Assembly (NCBI GenBank): GCA_009693345.1
Contig: SHXL01000136.1
Coordinates: 1 to 7,537, forward strand
DNA from: Betaproteobacteria bacterium
GTDB lineage: Bacteria > Pseudomonadota > Gammaproteobacteria > Burkholderiales > SG8-39
Length of the DNA stretch: 7,537 nucleotides
Reading direction: 5' to 3'
The translations under genes were made by a program, and so were the position numbers. The notes beneath the pieces are model-generated. The model saw only the letters and a program-made list of their open reading frames with translations. It was not told the origin of the DNA and made no database searches. Of this stretch, positions 1 to 7,537 are shown in pieces. Position 1 is the stretch's first letter, and each line of letters begins with the position of its first letter.

Positions 1-141
1 GTTTACCAGCGCCTCGAGTGCTGGCGCCCGGCGCTCAAGGACTTCGCCGATTACCTGCAACGCGAGCCCGATGCCGCGGACCAGGACGAGGTAAGGGCGA
101 AAATGGTGGACCTGACTCTGCGCTGCGCGCGCCTGAATTAG
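1..141 (+). CDS. SirB1-like protein, C-terminal end (5'-truncated)
   Basis: The frame is open from base 1 to a TAG stop at 139-141, giving 46 residues whose upstream part lies outside the window. The fragment reads RLECWRPALKDF, then DYLQREPDAAD, then a basic, cysteine-containing tail. The pattern 'W..AL.D...YL...PDA.D' is what I know from the C-terminal TPR-like helices of SirB1-family proteins, which carry a transglutaminase-like core followed by tetratricopeptide-like repeats. The molecular role of this family is poorly defined. The next gene begins 67 bp downstream on the same strand, and no typical intrinsic terminator lies between them. The family call rests on one short helical segment, so another TPR protein cannot be excluded; that a real gene ends here is well supported. 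Confidence 0.68.
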   Translation, partial: VYQRLECWRPALKDFADYLQREPDAADQDEVRAKMVDLTLRCARLN

Positions 142-157
142 AGCTAGAATTGTCTAT

Positions 158-178
158 TGGACTGCAATTGCGAGTCCA
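158..178. promoter_or_regulatory. Near-perfect palindrome upstream of the TRAP binding-protein gene (candidate operator)
   Basis: Arms TGGACT (158-163) and AGTCCA (173-178) flank GCAATTGC (164-171), itself a perfect palindrome, plus a single unpaired G at 172. Inserting one C after position 163 would give an uninterrupted 22-bp palindrome. It lies 31 bp before the start codon and 17 bp after the preceding stop. No T-run follows it, so it does not look like an intrinsic terminator. The position fits an operator for a regulator of the transporter gene, but no regulator gene is in the window. I could not pick a convincing -35/-10 pair in this gap. Confidence 0.45.
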
Positions 179-208
179 CCGATTGAACTAACTAGGAGAA
201 GGAGAAAC

Positions 209-1324
209 ATGAAGCGCAGATCATTTCTGAAGAAGGCCGCGGCAGGCCTTGCCGCCGGGAGCATTGCAGCACCGGCCATCGCCCAGACCGCGGCGACGCC
301 GACCGTTACCTGGCGCATGGCGGCCAGCTGGCCGAAGAGCCTGGATACGCTTTTTGGCGGCGTTGAGCTGATCTGCCGGCGGGTCGGCGAGATCACTGAT
401 GGCAAGTTCCAGATCCGGGGCTTCGCCGCGGGCGAAATCGTCCCGGGGCTGCAGGTGCTGGACGCAGTCCAGGCCGGCACCGTGGAGTGCGGCCATACCG
501 CCTCGTACTACTATTTCGGCAAGGATCCGGCGTTCGGCTTCGGCACGGCCGTCGCCTTCGGCGGCAACGCGCGCCAGCAGGCGGCCTGGTGGCTGCACGG
601 CGGCGGCGCCGAGGCGATGGCGCCGCTCTTCAAGGACTATGGCTGCATCGCGATGATGGCCGGCAACACCGGCTGCCAGATGGGCGGCTTCTGGCGCAAG
701 GAGATAAAGACTCTCGCTGACCTGAAGGGCGTCAAGTTCCGCATCGGCGGCATGACCGGCGTGATCCTGGCAAAGCTCGGCGTGGTGCCGACGCAGCTGG
801 CGGCACCGGACATCTATCCGGCGCTGGAGAAAGGCACCCTCGACGCCGCCGAGTGGGTCGGACCGTATGACGACGAGAAGCTCGGCCTCAACAAGGTCGC
901 GAAGTTCTACTACTACCCGGGCTTCTGGGAAGGCGGTCCGATGACGCACTGCCTGGTCAACGAAAAGAAATGGGCCGAGCTGCCCAAGCAGTACCAGTCG
1001 GCGCTGCAGGTGGCGTGCAACGAGGCGGCGCTCTGGATGCCGGCCAAGTACGACGCGCTGAACCCGGCGGCGCTGCGCAGGCTGGTTGCGGCCGGAACCC
1101 AGTTGCGGCCGTTCTCGCGCGCGATACTGGAGGCCTGCGAGAAGGCGGCCTACGAGACCTACGCCGAATTCGAGGCGAAGAGCCCGCACTTCAAGCGCAT
1201 CTACTCGGACTGGAAGAAGTTCCGCGACGAGCAGTTCCTCTGGTTCCGCGTCGCCGAGCACACCTACGACAACTACGTATCCAACTCCAAGATCGGTCAG
1301 CCGGCCGCAGCCAAGAAGGGCTGA
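209..1324 (+). CDS. dctP: TRAP transporter solute-binding protein, TakP-like (2-oxo/2-hydroxy acid type)
   Basis: This is the periplasmic binding component of a tripartite ATP-independent (TRAP) transporter, of 371 residues. It opens with a Tat-like signal (RRSFLKK at residues 3-9, a hydrophobic Ala/Gly stretch, and an A-I-A cleavage site near residue 25), so it is probably exported folded. Two purine-rich ribosome sites (AGGAG and GGAG, 194-204) precede the ATG. Blocks typical of the DctP family include ASWPKSLDTLFGG (39-51), TLADLKGVKFRIGG (168-181) and EKGTLDAAEWVGPYDD (207-222). As I recall the Rhodobacter TakP structure, pyruvate and sodium are held by a Gln, an Arg, a Glu-Trp pair and a Glu; Q157, R178, E215-W216 and E241 stand in matching contexts here. 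The ligand is therefore likely a small 2-oxo or 2-hydroxy monocarboxylate, which is an inference. The related FcbT1/mannitol-chloroaromatic class is an alternative. The permease genes lie on the opposite strand, convergent. The dctP symbol is generic. Confidence 0.93.
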   Translation: MKRRSFLKKAAAGLAAGSIAAPAIAQTAATPTVTWRMAASWPKSLDTLFGGVELICRRVGEITDGKFQIRGFAAGEIVPGLQVLDAVQAGTVECGHTASYYYFGKDPAFGFGTAVAFGGNARQQAAWWLHGGGAEAMAPLFKDYGCIAMMAGNTGCQMGGFWRKEIKTLADLKGVKFRIGGMTGVILAKLGVVPTQLAAPDIYPALEKGTLDAAEWVGPYDDEKLGLNKVAKFYYYPGFWEGGPMTHCLVNEKKWAELPKQYQSALQVACNEAALWMPAKYDALNPAALRRLVAAGTQLRPFSRAILEACEKAAYETYAEFEAKSPHFKRIYSDWKKFRDEQFLWFRVAEHTYDNYVSNSKIGQPAAAKKG

Positions 1325-1342
1325 CGTTTAGCTTGGCCCATG

Positions 1343-1369
1343 AAAAACCCCGCCTCGGCGGGGTTTTTT
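1343..1369. terminator. Bidirectional intrinsic terminator between convergent TRAP genes
   Basis: A run AAAAA (1343-1347), the arm CCCCGCC (1348-1354), a tight TC turn, the arm GGCGGGG (1357-1363) and TTTTTT (1364-1369) form a GC-rich hairpin. It is flanked by an A-tract on one side and a T-tract on the other, so it can end transcription from either strand. It starts 19 bp after the binding-protein stop and ends 11 bp short of the dctM stop. This is exactly where two convergent units would share a terminator. Confidence 0.93.
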
Positions 1370-1379
1370 GTTGCCCGGA

Positions 1380-3044
<1,665 letters not shown>

Positions 3045-3051
3045 GCAGCGG

Positions 3052-3057
3052 CTCCTT
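3052..3057 (-). promoter_or_regulatory. Ribosome binding site that fixes the TTG start of dctM
   Basis: On the minus strand AAGGAG is followed by 7 nt and then TTG (3044-3042). This strong, well-spaced site is the main reason to accept the rare TTG rather than the in-frame ATG at 3026. It also lies inside a nine-codon ORF that starts at the dctQ stop. Confidence 0.75.
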
Positions 3058-3069
3058 CGAAGTCGATCA

Positions 3070-3612
3070 TTACTGCAGGGGCCTTTCGTAGTGCAGGTCG
3101 GCCTTCATGTGACCGGTGATCATGGCGATGCGCTTGATCAGCTCGGAAATGCCCTGCAGGGTGAGCAGGAAAAAGCCGATCGGCAGCAGGATCTTCACCG
3201 GCCAGCGGATCAGGCCGCCGGCATTCGACGAGATCTCGCCCATGTGCCAGGCATTGTAGAAAATCGGCCAGGAGAGGTAGGTCATGATCGCGGTCGCGGG
3301 CAGCATGAACAGGATGAAGCCGAAGATGTCGATGCTCATCTGCCGGCGCGTGCTGACGTTGGCATAGACGATGTCGACGCGCACATGCTCGTTCTTCTTC
3401 AGCGTGTAGGAGGTGCCCAGCATCACCACCGCGCCGAACATGTACCACTGGATCTCCAGCCAGGCGTTCGAGCTGACGTTGAACGCGTAGCGCGAGAAGG
3501 CGTTGCCCGCGCTGATCAGGCAGGAGAGCAGCACCATCCAGTCGGCGATGGTACCGATGCGCTGATTCATCGCATCGATCGCGCGCGACAGGCCAAGGCA
3601 CAGCTTCATCAT
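3070..3612 (-). CDS. dctQ: TRAP transporter small permease subunit (DctQ family)
   Basis: This is the 180-residue four-helix inner-membrane partner of DctM, needed for TRAP uptake and thought to brace the large subunit or contact the binding protein. Hydrophobic segments lie at about residues 24-44, 53-71, 94-116 and 137-158. The diagnostic stretch falls in helix 2 and the loop after it: a Trp-Leu-Glu (51-53), WYMFG (56-60), then GTSYTLKKNEHVRVDI (66-81), matching the DctQ pattern W..E..WY.F followed by NEHVRVD. Length is normal for the family. The start is the first of two adjacent ATG codons (3612 and 3609); AGGAGG lies 8 nt before the first. A DUF962 gene ends 40 nt upstream and dctM begins 25 nt downstream, all on the same strand, so one transcript is likely. 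The symbol is generic. Confidence 0.94.
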   Translation of the reverse strand: MMKLCLGLSRAIDAMNQRIGTIADWMVLLSCLISAGNAFSRYAFNVSSNAWLEIQWYMFGAVVMLGTSYTLKKNEHVRVDIVYANVSTRRQMSIDIFGFILFMLPATAIMTYLSWPIFYNAWHMGEISSNAGGLIRWPVKILLPIGFFLLTLQGISELIKRIAMITGHMKADLHYERPLQ

Positions 3613-3630
3613 CGCAATTCCTCCTTTGCG
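3613..3630 (-). promoter_or_regulatory. dctQ ribosome binding site in the loop of a small hairpin
   Basis: On the minus strand CGCAA (3630-3626) and TTGCG (3617-3613) are perfectly complementary. They enclose the loop AGGAGGAA, which contains the Shine-Dalgarno core, and the stem directly abuts the first ATG of dctQ. A five-pair stem is weak. It could present the ribosome site in an open loop, or simply be chance. Confidence 0.4.
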
Positions 3631-3631
3631 A

Positions 3632-3648
3632 AACCGGGACGAACCGGG
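3632..3648. repeat. Short direct repeat AACCGGG with 10-bp period
   Basis: AACCGGG occurs at 3632-3638 and again at 3642-3648, exactly one helical turn apart, in the 40-bp gap between the DUF962 stop and dctQ. Same-face tandem half-sites are a common arrangement for a transcription factor, but two 7-mers in GC-rich DNA are weak evidence. Confidence 0.3.
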
Positions 3649-3652
3649 TGTA

Positions 3653-4198
3653 TCAGGCGGATTTCAGGTCGCCGCGCAAATTTCCGACGCCCGCGTCCGC
3701 GCGCATCTGCAGGGCGCGCCGCTGAACCGCCTCGTGCAGCGCGGGTTTGTAGCCGAGCGCGAAGAATACCTCAGCGGCGAGGAAGATGGGCGCGACGAAA
3801 ATCTGGAACAGGTTGTCCACCAGCGCGGGCTTGCGGCCCTCAAAGACGTGGCCCCAGAGCTGCAGCGCCCAGCCGCCGACGAACAGGACCAGGAACCAGG
3901 AAAGGCTCACGCCTAGCGCGGCCTGCGACAGGGGATCCGTAACCCAGAGCATGAGCCCGAACACCACGCCCATCGCCAGTCCGAGCGGAACGTCGAGCAC
4001 CAGGTAGTACAGGAAGAGCACGGAGGCCACGACCAGCGCCGCAGTCAGTGTAAAACCGCCTGCGTCAATGCGCAGCCAGCCCAGCGGAATCATGAGAGAG
4101 AAAACAATCAGCGGCACGCCGACGAAATGCGTTGCCTTGTTGCGCGCGTCCTGGTGGTAGGCGGCGTAGAACGACATCTGGTCTTCGAGCGTCTTCAC
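3653..4198 (-). CDS. DUF962 / Mpo1-like integral membrane protein
   Basis: The product is a 181-residue membrane protein of the DUF962 family (YGL010w/Mpo1-like). Yeast Mpo1 is an iron-dependent dioxygenase of fatty-acid alpha-oxidation that acts on 2-hydroxy fatty acids; whether bacterial members do the same is not known to me. From the GTG start the N-terminus reads MKTLEDQMSFYAAYHQDARN, with family-typical H15, N20 and H24 before the first membrane segment. A second conserved block, GHVFEGRKPAL, covers 116-126 (H117, E120, R122, P124). Hydrophobic segments lie at about 26-41, 50-64, 66-86, 95-115 and 128-149, followed by a basic soluble tail. The GTG is chosen over an ATG eight codons upstream (4222) because GGAGG (4210-4206) sits 7 nt before it and homologues begin MKTL. 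The gene leads the minus-strand set upstream of dctQM. An enzymatic role is inferred only from the conserved histidines. Confidence 0.88.
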   Translation of the reverse strand: MKTLEDQMSFYAAYHQDARNKATHFVGVPLIVFSLMIPLGWLRIDAGGFTLTAALVVASVLFLYYLVLDVPLGLAMGVVFGLMLWVTDPLSQAALGVSLSWFLVLFVGGWALQLWGHVFEGRKPALVDNLFQIFVAPIFLAAEVFFALGYKPALHEAVQRRALQMRADAGVGNLRGDLKSA

Positions 4199-4202
4199 AG
4201 GT

Positions 4203-4210
4203 CTCCCTCC
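4203..4210 (-). promoter_or_regulatory. Ribosome binding site that fixes the GTG start of the DUF962 gene
   Basis: On the minus strand GGAGGGAG is followed by ACCT and then GTG (4198-4196); the GGAGG core is 7 nt from the GTG. It lies inside the longer reading frame that would begin at the ATG at 4222, and that ATG has no comparable site. Confidence 0.75.
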
Positions 4211-4222
4211 GCGTGAATTCAT

Positions 4223-4280
4223 CCGTGCGAAAGCCGCTATAATTCAGCATTTTACACGCGCTTATGCAGGTTTCGCACGG
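4223..4280. repeat. 10-bp inverted repeat flanking the ribF promoter and start codon
   Basis: CCGTGCGAAA (4223-4232) is exactly reverse-complemented by TTTCGCACGG (4271-4280), with a 38-bp spacer. The left arm lies just upstream of the TATAAT hexamer, the right arm lies in early ribF codons, and the spacer holds the -10 box and the ATG. An operator pair or chance are both possible. Confidence 0.4.
4238..4243 (+). promoter_or_regulatory. Consensus -10 box (TATAAT) for ribF
   Basis: A perfect TATAAT ends 20 bp before the ribF ATG, in the 65-bp gap between the divergent DUF962 and ribF genes. The region 17-18 bp upstream (about 4214-4220) does not resemble TTGACA, so the -35 element is weak or absent. 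Initiation about 7 bp downstream, near 4250, would leave a leader of only about 14 nt. On the opposite strand TAAAAT (4254-4249) is a weaker candidate -10 for the DUF962 gene. Confidence 0.55.
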
Positions 4281-5205
4281 GATCGTACGGTCGGGGGGCG
4301 GTCCCACGGGGCTCACCATCGGCAACTTCGACGGCGTGCACCGCGGCCATCGCGCGATGCTGCAACGGCTGGTCGAGAAGACGCGCGAACTGCAGCTGCC
4401 TTGCAGCGTCCTGACATTCGAGCCGCACCCGCGGGAGTTCTTTTCACCTTTGACGGCGCCGGCGCGCTTGTCGCGGCTGCGGGAGAAGCTCGAGCTGATT
4501 GCCGATGCGGGAGTCCAGAGGACGCACGTACTGCGGTTTGGCGCGCGGCTCGCCGCGTTTTCGGCCGACAGGTTCGTCGAGGAAGTGCTGGTGCGGGGCC
4601 TGGGCGTGCGCTGGCTGCTGGTGGGGCCGGATTTCCGGTTCGGCGCCAGGCGTGCCGGCGATTTTGCGGTGCTGCGGGCTGCGGCGGCCGGCGGGCGTTT
4701 CGAAGTCGAGGCGATGGGCGACGTGGTGGAGGCCGGGCAGCGCATCTCGAGCTCCAGCGTGCGTGCCTTGCTCGCGGCGGGCGACATGGCGGGCGCGGCG
4801 CGGCTGCTCGGGCGGGACTACAGCATGAGCGGGCGCGTGGCGCACGGCGAGAAGCTCGGCCGCACGCTCGGCTTTCCAACGGCGAACATCGTGCTGCGCA
4901 GGATGCCGCCCCTGGCGGGGATATTCGTAGTGGAGGCCCGTGTAGAAGAAATGCGCGAGGAAACATGCCGCGTACTTCGCGGCGTGGCAAGCGTCGGCAG
5001 GCGGCCGACAATCAGGGAAAATGCGCCGCCGCTGCTGGAAGTGCACCTGTTCGACTGGGATGGCGACCTTTACGGGCGCCATCTGCGGGTGAAATTCCTG
5101 CGGAAATTGCGGGACGAGAAGAAATACGATGGACTGGACGCCCTGCGCTCCGCCATCGCGCAGGACGCGGCGCAGGCGAGGGATTACTTCGGGAAACATG
5201 GCTGA
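4264..5205 (+). CDS. ribF: Bifunctional riboflavin kinase / FAD synthetase
   Basis: The protein converts riboflavin to FMN and then FMN to FAD in the cytoplasm. Its 313 residues match the usual length of the bifunctional enzyme. The N-terminal adenylyltransferase half shows the nucleotide-binding block TIGNFDGVHRGHR (18-30, with the HxGH-like VHRGH), TFEPHPREFF (51-60), GPDFRFG (121-127) and ISSSSVRALL (161-170). The C-terminal flavokinase half shows GRTLGFPTANI (199-209, with the PTAN motif), GVASVGRRPTI (240-250) and EVHLFDWDGDLYG (259-271), which contains the expected catalytic Glu. The linker around 223-239 is slightly rich in charge and contains a cysteine. The start matches the family N-terminus (MQV...), although no clear Shine-Dalgarno is visible. 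The gene overlaps ileS by 8 nt, a common proteobacterial pairing. Confidence 0.97.
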   Translation: MQVSHGIVRSGGGPTGLTIGNFDGVHRGHRAMLQRLVEKTRELQLPCSVLTFEPHPREFFSPLTAPARLSRLREKLELIADAGVQRTHVLRFGARLAAFSADRFVEEVLVRGLGVRWLLVGPDFRFGARRAGDFAVLRAAAAGGRFEVEAMGDVVEAGQRISSSSVRALLAAGDMAGAARLLGRDYSMSGRVAHGEKLGRTLGFPTANIVLRRMPPLAGIFVVEARVEEMREETCRVLRGVASVGRRPTIRENAPPLLEVHLFDWDGDLYGRHLRVKFLRKLRDEKKYDGLDALRSAIAQDAAQARDYFGKHG

Positions 5206-7537
5206 CTACAAGCACACGCTGAATCTGCCCGACACGCCGTTCCCGATGCGCGGCGACCTCGCCAGGCGCGAGCCGCTGCTGGTGCGGGAGTGGAACGAGA
5301 AGGGCCTCTACAAGCGCCTGCGCGCCGTCGCCAAGGGCCGGCCGCGCTTCGTGCTGCATGACGGCCCGCCCTACGCCAACGGCGACATCCACATCGGCCA
5401 CGCGGTGAACAAGATCCTGAAAGACGTGATCGTCAAGTCCAAAGGCATGGCCGGGTTCGATGCGCCCTATGTGCCGGGCTGGGACTGCCACGGCATGCCG
5501 ATCGAGGTGCAGATCGAGAAAAAGCACGGCAAGAACCTGCCGGCAGGGGAAACGCAGCGCCTGTGCCGCGCCTACGCCACCGCGCAGATCGAAAAGCAGA
5601 AGCTGGATTTCCAGCGCCTGGGCGTGCTCGGCGACTGGGACAACCCGTATCTCACGATGGCCTACCGCAACGAGGCCGATGAGATCCGCGGCCTGGGGCT
5701 GCTGCTGAAAAAGGGCTACATCTTCCGCGGCCTGAAGCCGGTCAACTGGTGCTTCGACTGCGGCTCGGCGCTGGCCGAAGCCGAGATCGAATATGAAGAC
5801 CGCAAGGATCCCGCGGTCGATGTGGGGTTTCCTTTTGCCGAACCCGAAAGGATTGCAAGAGCCTTCAATCTGAAAAGCATTCCCGACAAGCCCGGCTTCG
5901 CCGTCATCTGGACCACCACGCCCTGGACGCTGCCGGGCAACCAGGCGCTCAATGTACATCCGGAATTCGACTACGTGCTGATCGAAACGGACCGCGGCCT
6001 GCTGATCGTCGCCGACGCGATGCTCGCCGCTGGCGACGTGCCGGAGGCGACCGAAGAGGAATTCGATTCGCTCGCGATGCCCCGGTTGCTGGCGAAATAC
6101 GGCATCAAGTCCTGGCGGCTGATCGGCAAGGCGAAGGGCCGGGCGCTGGAGGGGATTCGCTTCAGGCATCCGTTCTACGACCGTACCGCGCCCGTCTACC
6201 TGGGCGAATACGTGACGCTCGACACGGGCACGGGGATCGTTCATTCGTCGCCCGCCTACGGCGTGGAGGATTTCGAGTCCTGCCGGCGCTACGGCATGAA
6301 GGACGAGGAAATCCTCACCCCGGTGATGGGCGACGGGAAGTTCGCCGCTTCCCTGCCGTTTTTCGGCGGCCTTTCGATCTGGGACGCAAACTGGAAGATC
6401 GTCGCGCTGCTGGAAGAAAAGGGCGTCTTGTTTGCCAAGGAAAAATACGAGCACAGTTACATGCACTGCTGGCGCCACAAGACGCCGGTGATCCTGCGCG
6501 CGACCGTGCAGTGGTTCGCGGCCATGGACAAGGAGGTCGGTGGCAAAACCCTCCGCACGATGGCGCTGCGTGGCATAGAAGCGACCGAGTTTTTCCCGGC
6601 CTGGGGCAAGGCGCGCTTGCACGGCATGATCGCCAACCGCCCGGACTGGACGCTGTCGCGCGCCCGGCAGTGGGGCGTGCCGATGCCGTTCTTCGTGCAC
6701 AAAGAAACCGGCGCGCTGCATCCGCGCACGCCCGAGCTGCTGGAGGAGGTCGCCACGCGCGTTGCGCAGGGCGGCATCGAGACCTGGCAGACCGTTACCA
6801 CCGGGGAGTTCCTCGGCGCCGACGCCGCGCACTACGAGAAGGTGAAGGACACCATCGACGTCTGGTTCGATTCGGGTTCCACGCACTTCACGGTGCTCAA
6901 GGGCTCGCACGTCGCCGAGAGCAGTTTTCCCGCGGATCTGTACCTGGAAGGCTCGGACCAGCACCGCGGCTGGTTCCATTCGTCGCTGCTGGTGTCGTGC
7001 ATGATGAACGGCGTGCCGCCCTACAAGGCGCTGCTGACGCACGGCTTCGTCATCGACATGGAAGGCCGCAAGATGTCGAAGTCGAAGGGCACCGGCATGG
7101 CGCCGCAGCAGGTCTCGGGCACGCTGGGCGCCGAGATCCTGCGCCTGTGGGTGGCGAGCAGCGACTATTCGGCCGAGTTGACGATCTCGAATGAAATATT
7201 GAAGCGCGTAGTGGAGAGCTACCGGCGGATCCGCAATACGCTGCGCTTCCTGCTTGCCAATATCTCCGACTTCGATCCGGCCCGGCACGCGGTGCCGGTG
7301 GCGCAGATGACCGAGATCGACCGCTACGCGCTTGCGCTGGGCGCGCGCATGCAGCGCGGCGTCGTCGCGGACTACGAGCGCTACCAGTTCCACCTCGTGA
7401 CGCAGAAGCTGCAGGCCTTCTGCGCCGAGGATCTCGGCGCGTTCTACCTCGACATCCTCAAGGACCGGCTCTACACCTGCGGCGCGGATTCGCGCGCCCG
7501 GCGCTCGGCGCAGACCGCGCTCTGGCATCTCACCCAG
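5198..7537 (+). CDS. ileS: Isoleucyl-tRNA synthetase (3'-truncated by window end)
   Basis: This class I aminoacyl-tRNA synthetase charges tRNA-Ile in the cytoplasm and edits mischarged valine. The frame is open for 780 codons to the last base. The start gives MADYKHTLNLPDTPFPMRG, the characteristic N-terminus. Visible blocks are PYANGDIHIGH (58-68, with HIGH at 65-68), GWDCHGMPIE (94-103), the editing-domain WTTTPWTLPGN (238-248), GTGIVHSSPAYGVEDF (344-359, with D358 in the place of the editing aspartate), DVWFDSGS (554-561), YLEGSDQHRGWF (582-593) and KMSKS at 625-629. Bacterial enzymes run to roughly 930-960 residues, so about 150-180 residues are missing: the end of the anticodon-binding region and the C-terminal zinc-binding segment. 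The ATG lies inside the end of ribF (ATGGCTGA, with ribF stop TGA at 5203-5205), so translation is probably coupled. Only a weak GGGA precedes the start. Confidence 0.98.
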   Translation, partial: MADYKHTLNLPDTPFPMRGDLARREPLLVREWNEKGLYKRLRAVAKGRPRFVLHDGPPYANGDIHIGHAVNKILKDVIVKSKGMAGFDAPYVPGWDCHGMPIEVQIEKKHGKNLPAGETQRLCRAYATAQIEKQKLDFQRLGVLGDWDNPYLTMAYRNEADEIRGLGLLLKKGYIFRGLKPVNWCFDCGSALAEAEIEYEDRKDPAVDVGFPFAEPERIARAFNLKSIPDKPGFAVIWTTTPWTLPGNQALNVHPEFDYVLIETDRGLLIVADAMLAAGDVPEATEEEFDSLAMPRLLAKYGIKSWRLIGKAKGRALEGIRFRHPFYDRTAPVYLGEYVTLDTGTGIVHSSPAYGVEDFESCRRYGMKDEEILTPVMGDGKFAASLPFFGGLSIWDANWKIVALLEEKGVLFAKEKYEHSYMHCWRHKTPVILRATVQWFAAMDKEVGGKTLRTMALRGIEATEFFPAWGKARLHGMIANRPDWTLSRARQWGVPMPFFVHKETGALHPRTPELLEEVATRVAQGGIETWQTVTTGEFLGADAAHYEKVKDTIDVWFDSGSTHFTVLKGSHVAESSFPADLYLEGSDQHRGWFHSSLLVSCMMNGVPPYKALLTHGFVIDMEGRKMSKSKGTGMAPQQVSGTLGAEILRLWVASSDYSAELTISNEILKRVVESYRRIRNTLRFLLANISDFDPARHAVPVAQMTEIDRYALALGARMQRGVVADYERYQFHLVTQKLQAFCAEDLGAFYLDILKDRLYTCGADSRARRSAQTALWHLTQ

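Noticed and set aside
158..178. Intrinsic terminator of the SirB1-like gene
   Set aside because: The dyad is stable enough to consider, but it is followed by CCGATTGAAC rather than a T-run.
239..255. GCGGCA / TGCCGC hairpin in the signal-peptide region of the binding-protein gene
   Set aside because: Alanine/glycine codon runs in GC-rich genes produce such short hairpins often; nothing else marks it as functional.
221..1261. A 346-codon minus-strand frame opposite the TRAP binding-protein gene
   Set aside because: It is low in motif content and rich in Arg/Leu/His as mirror frames are; the plus-strand gene has a signal peptide and conserved family blocks.
4199..4222. Longer DUF962 protein starting at the ATG at 4222
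   Set aside because: The extra eight residues have no family support, no ribosome site precedes that ATG, and the GGAGGGAG site for the GTG at 4198 lies inside this extension.
5012..7528. An 838-codon open frame on the minus strand antisense to ileS and the end of ribF
   Set aside because: It lies exactly opposite two unmistakable genes. Its composition (rich in Arg, His, Gln, Ala) is that of a mirror frame in GC-rich DNA, with no recognisable domain and no ribosome site.

Overview
The window is GC-rich, densely coded bacterial chromosome. The ribF-ileS order, the SirB1-like gene end, the wording of the IleS N-terminus and the TRAP transporter type all point to a betaproteobacterium (Burkholderiales/Nitrosomonadales-like). 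That placement is an inference from family resemblance, since there is no rRNA or other firm taxonomic marker. I see no insertion sequence, CRISPR array, tRNA, phage gene or toxin-antitoxin pair.

Layout. Positions 1-141 hold the last 46 codons of a SirB1-like (transglutaminase/TPR) protein on the + strand. A 67-bp gap with a near-perfect palindrome leads into a TRAP transporter solute-binding protein gene (209-1324, +) with a Tat-type signal peptide and the ligand-site residues of the TakP (2-oxo acid) group. A bidirectional intrinsic terminator (1343-1369) separates it from the convergent minus-strand set. Read in its own direction, that set is a DUF962/Mpo1-like membrane protein (4198-3653, GTG start), the small TRAP permease dctQ (3612-3070) and the large TRAP permease dctM (3044-1380, TTG start). 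A short divergent promoter region (4199-4263) then leads to ribF (4264-5205, +), encoding bifunctional riboflavin kinase/FAD synthetase. ribF overlaps ileS by 8 nt; ileS starts at 5198 and is cut by the window end after 780 codons.

How the genes work together. The binding protein should capture a small organic acid in the periplasm and hand it to the DctQM permease, which imports it with sodium. All three TRAP parts are present and look intact. Unusually, the binding protein gene faces its permease genes tail to tail, so the two halves must be expressed from separate promoters. ribF and ileS are housekeeping genes in their usual order. I did not find a clearly novel system. The second-look items are the split TRAP locus, its possible link to the DUF962 gene, and several small structured sites at translation starts and promoters.
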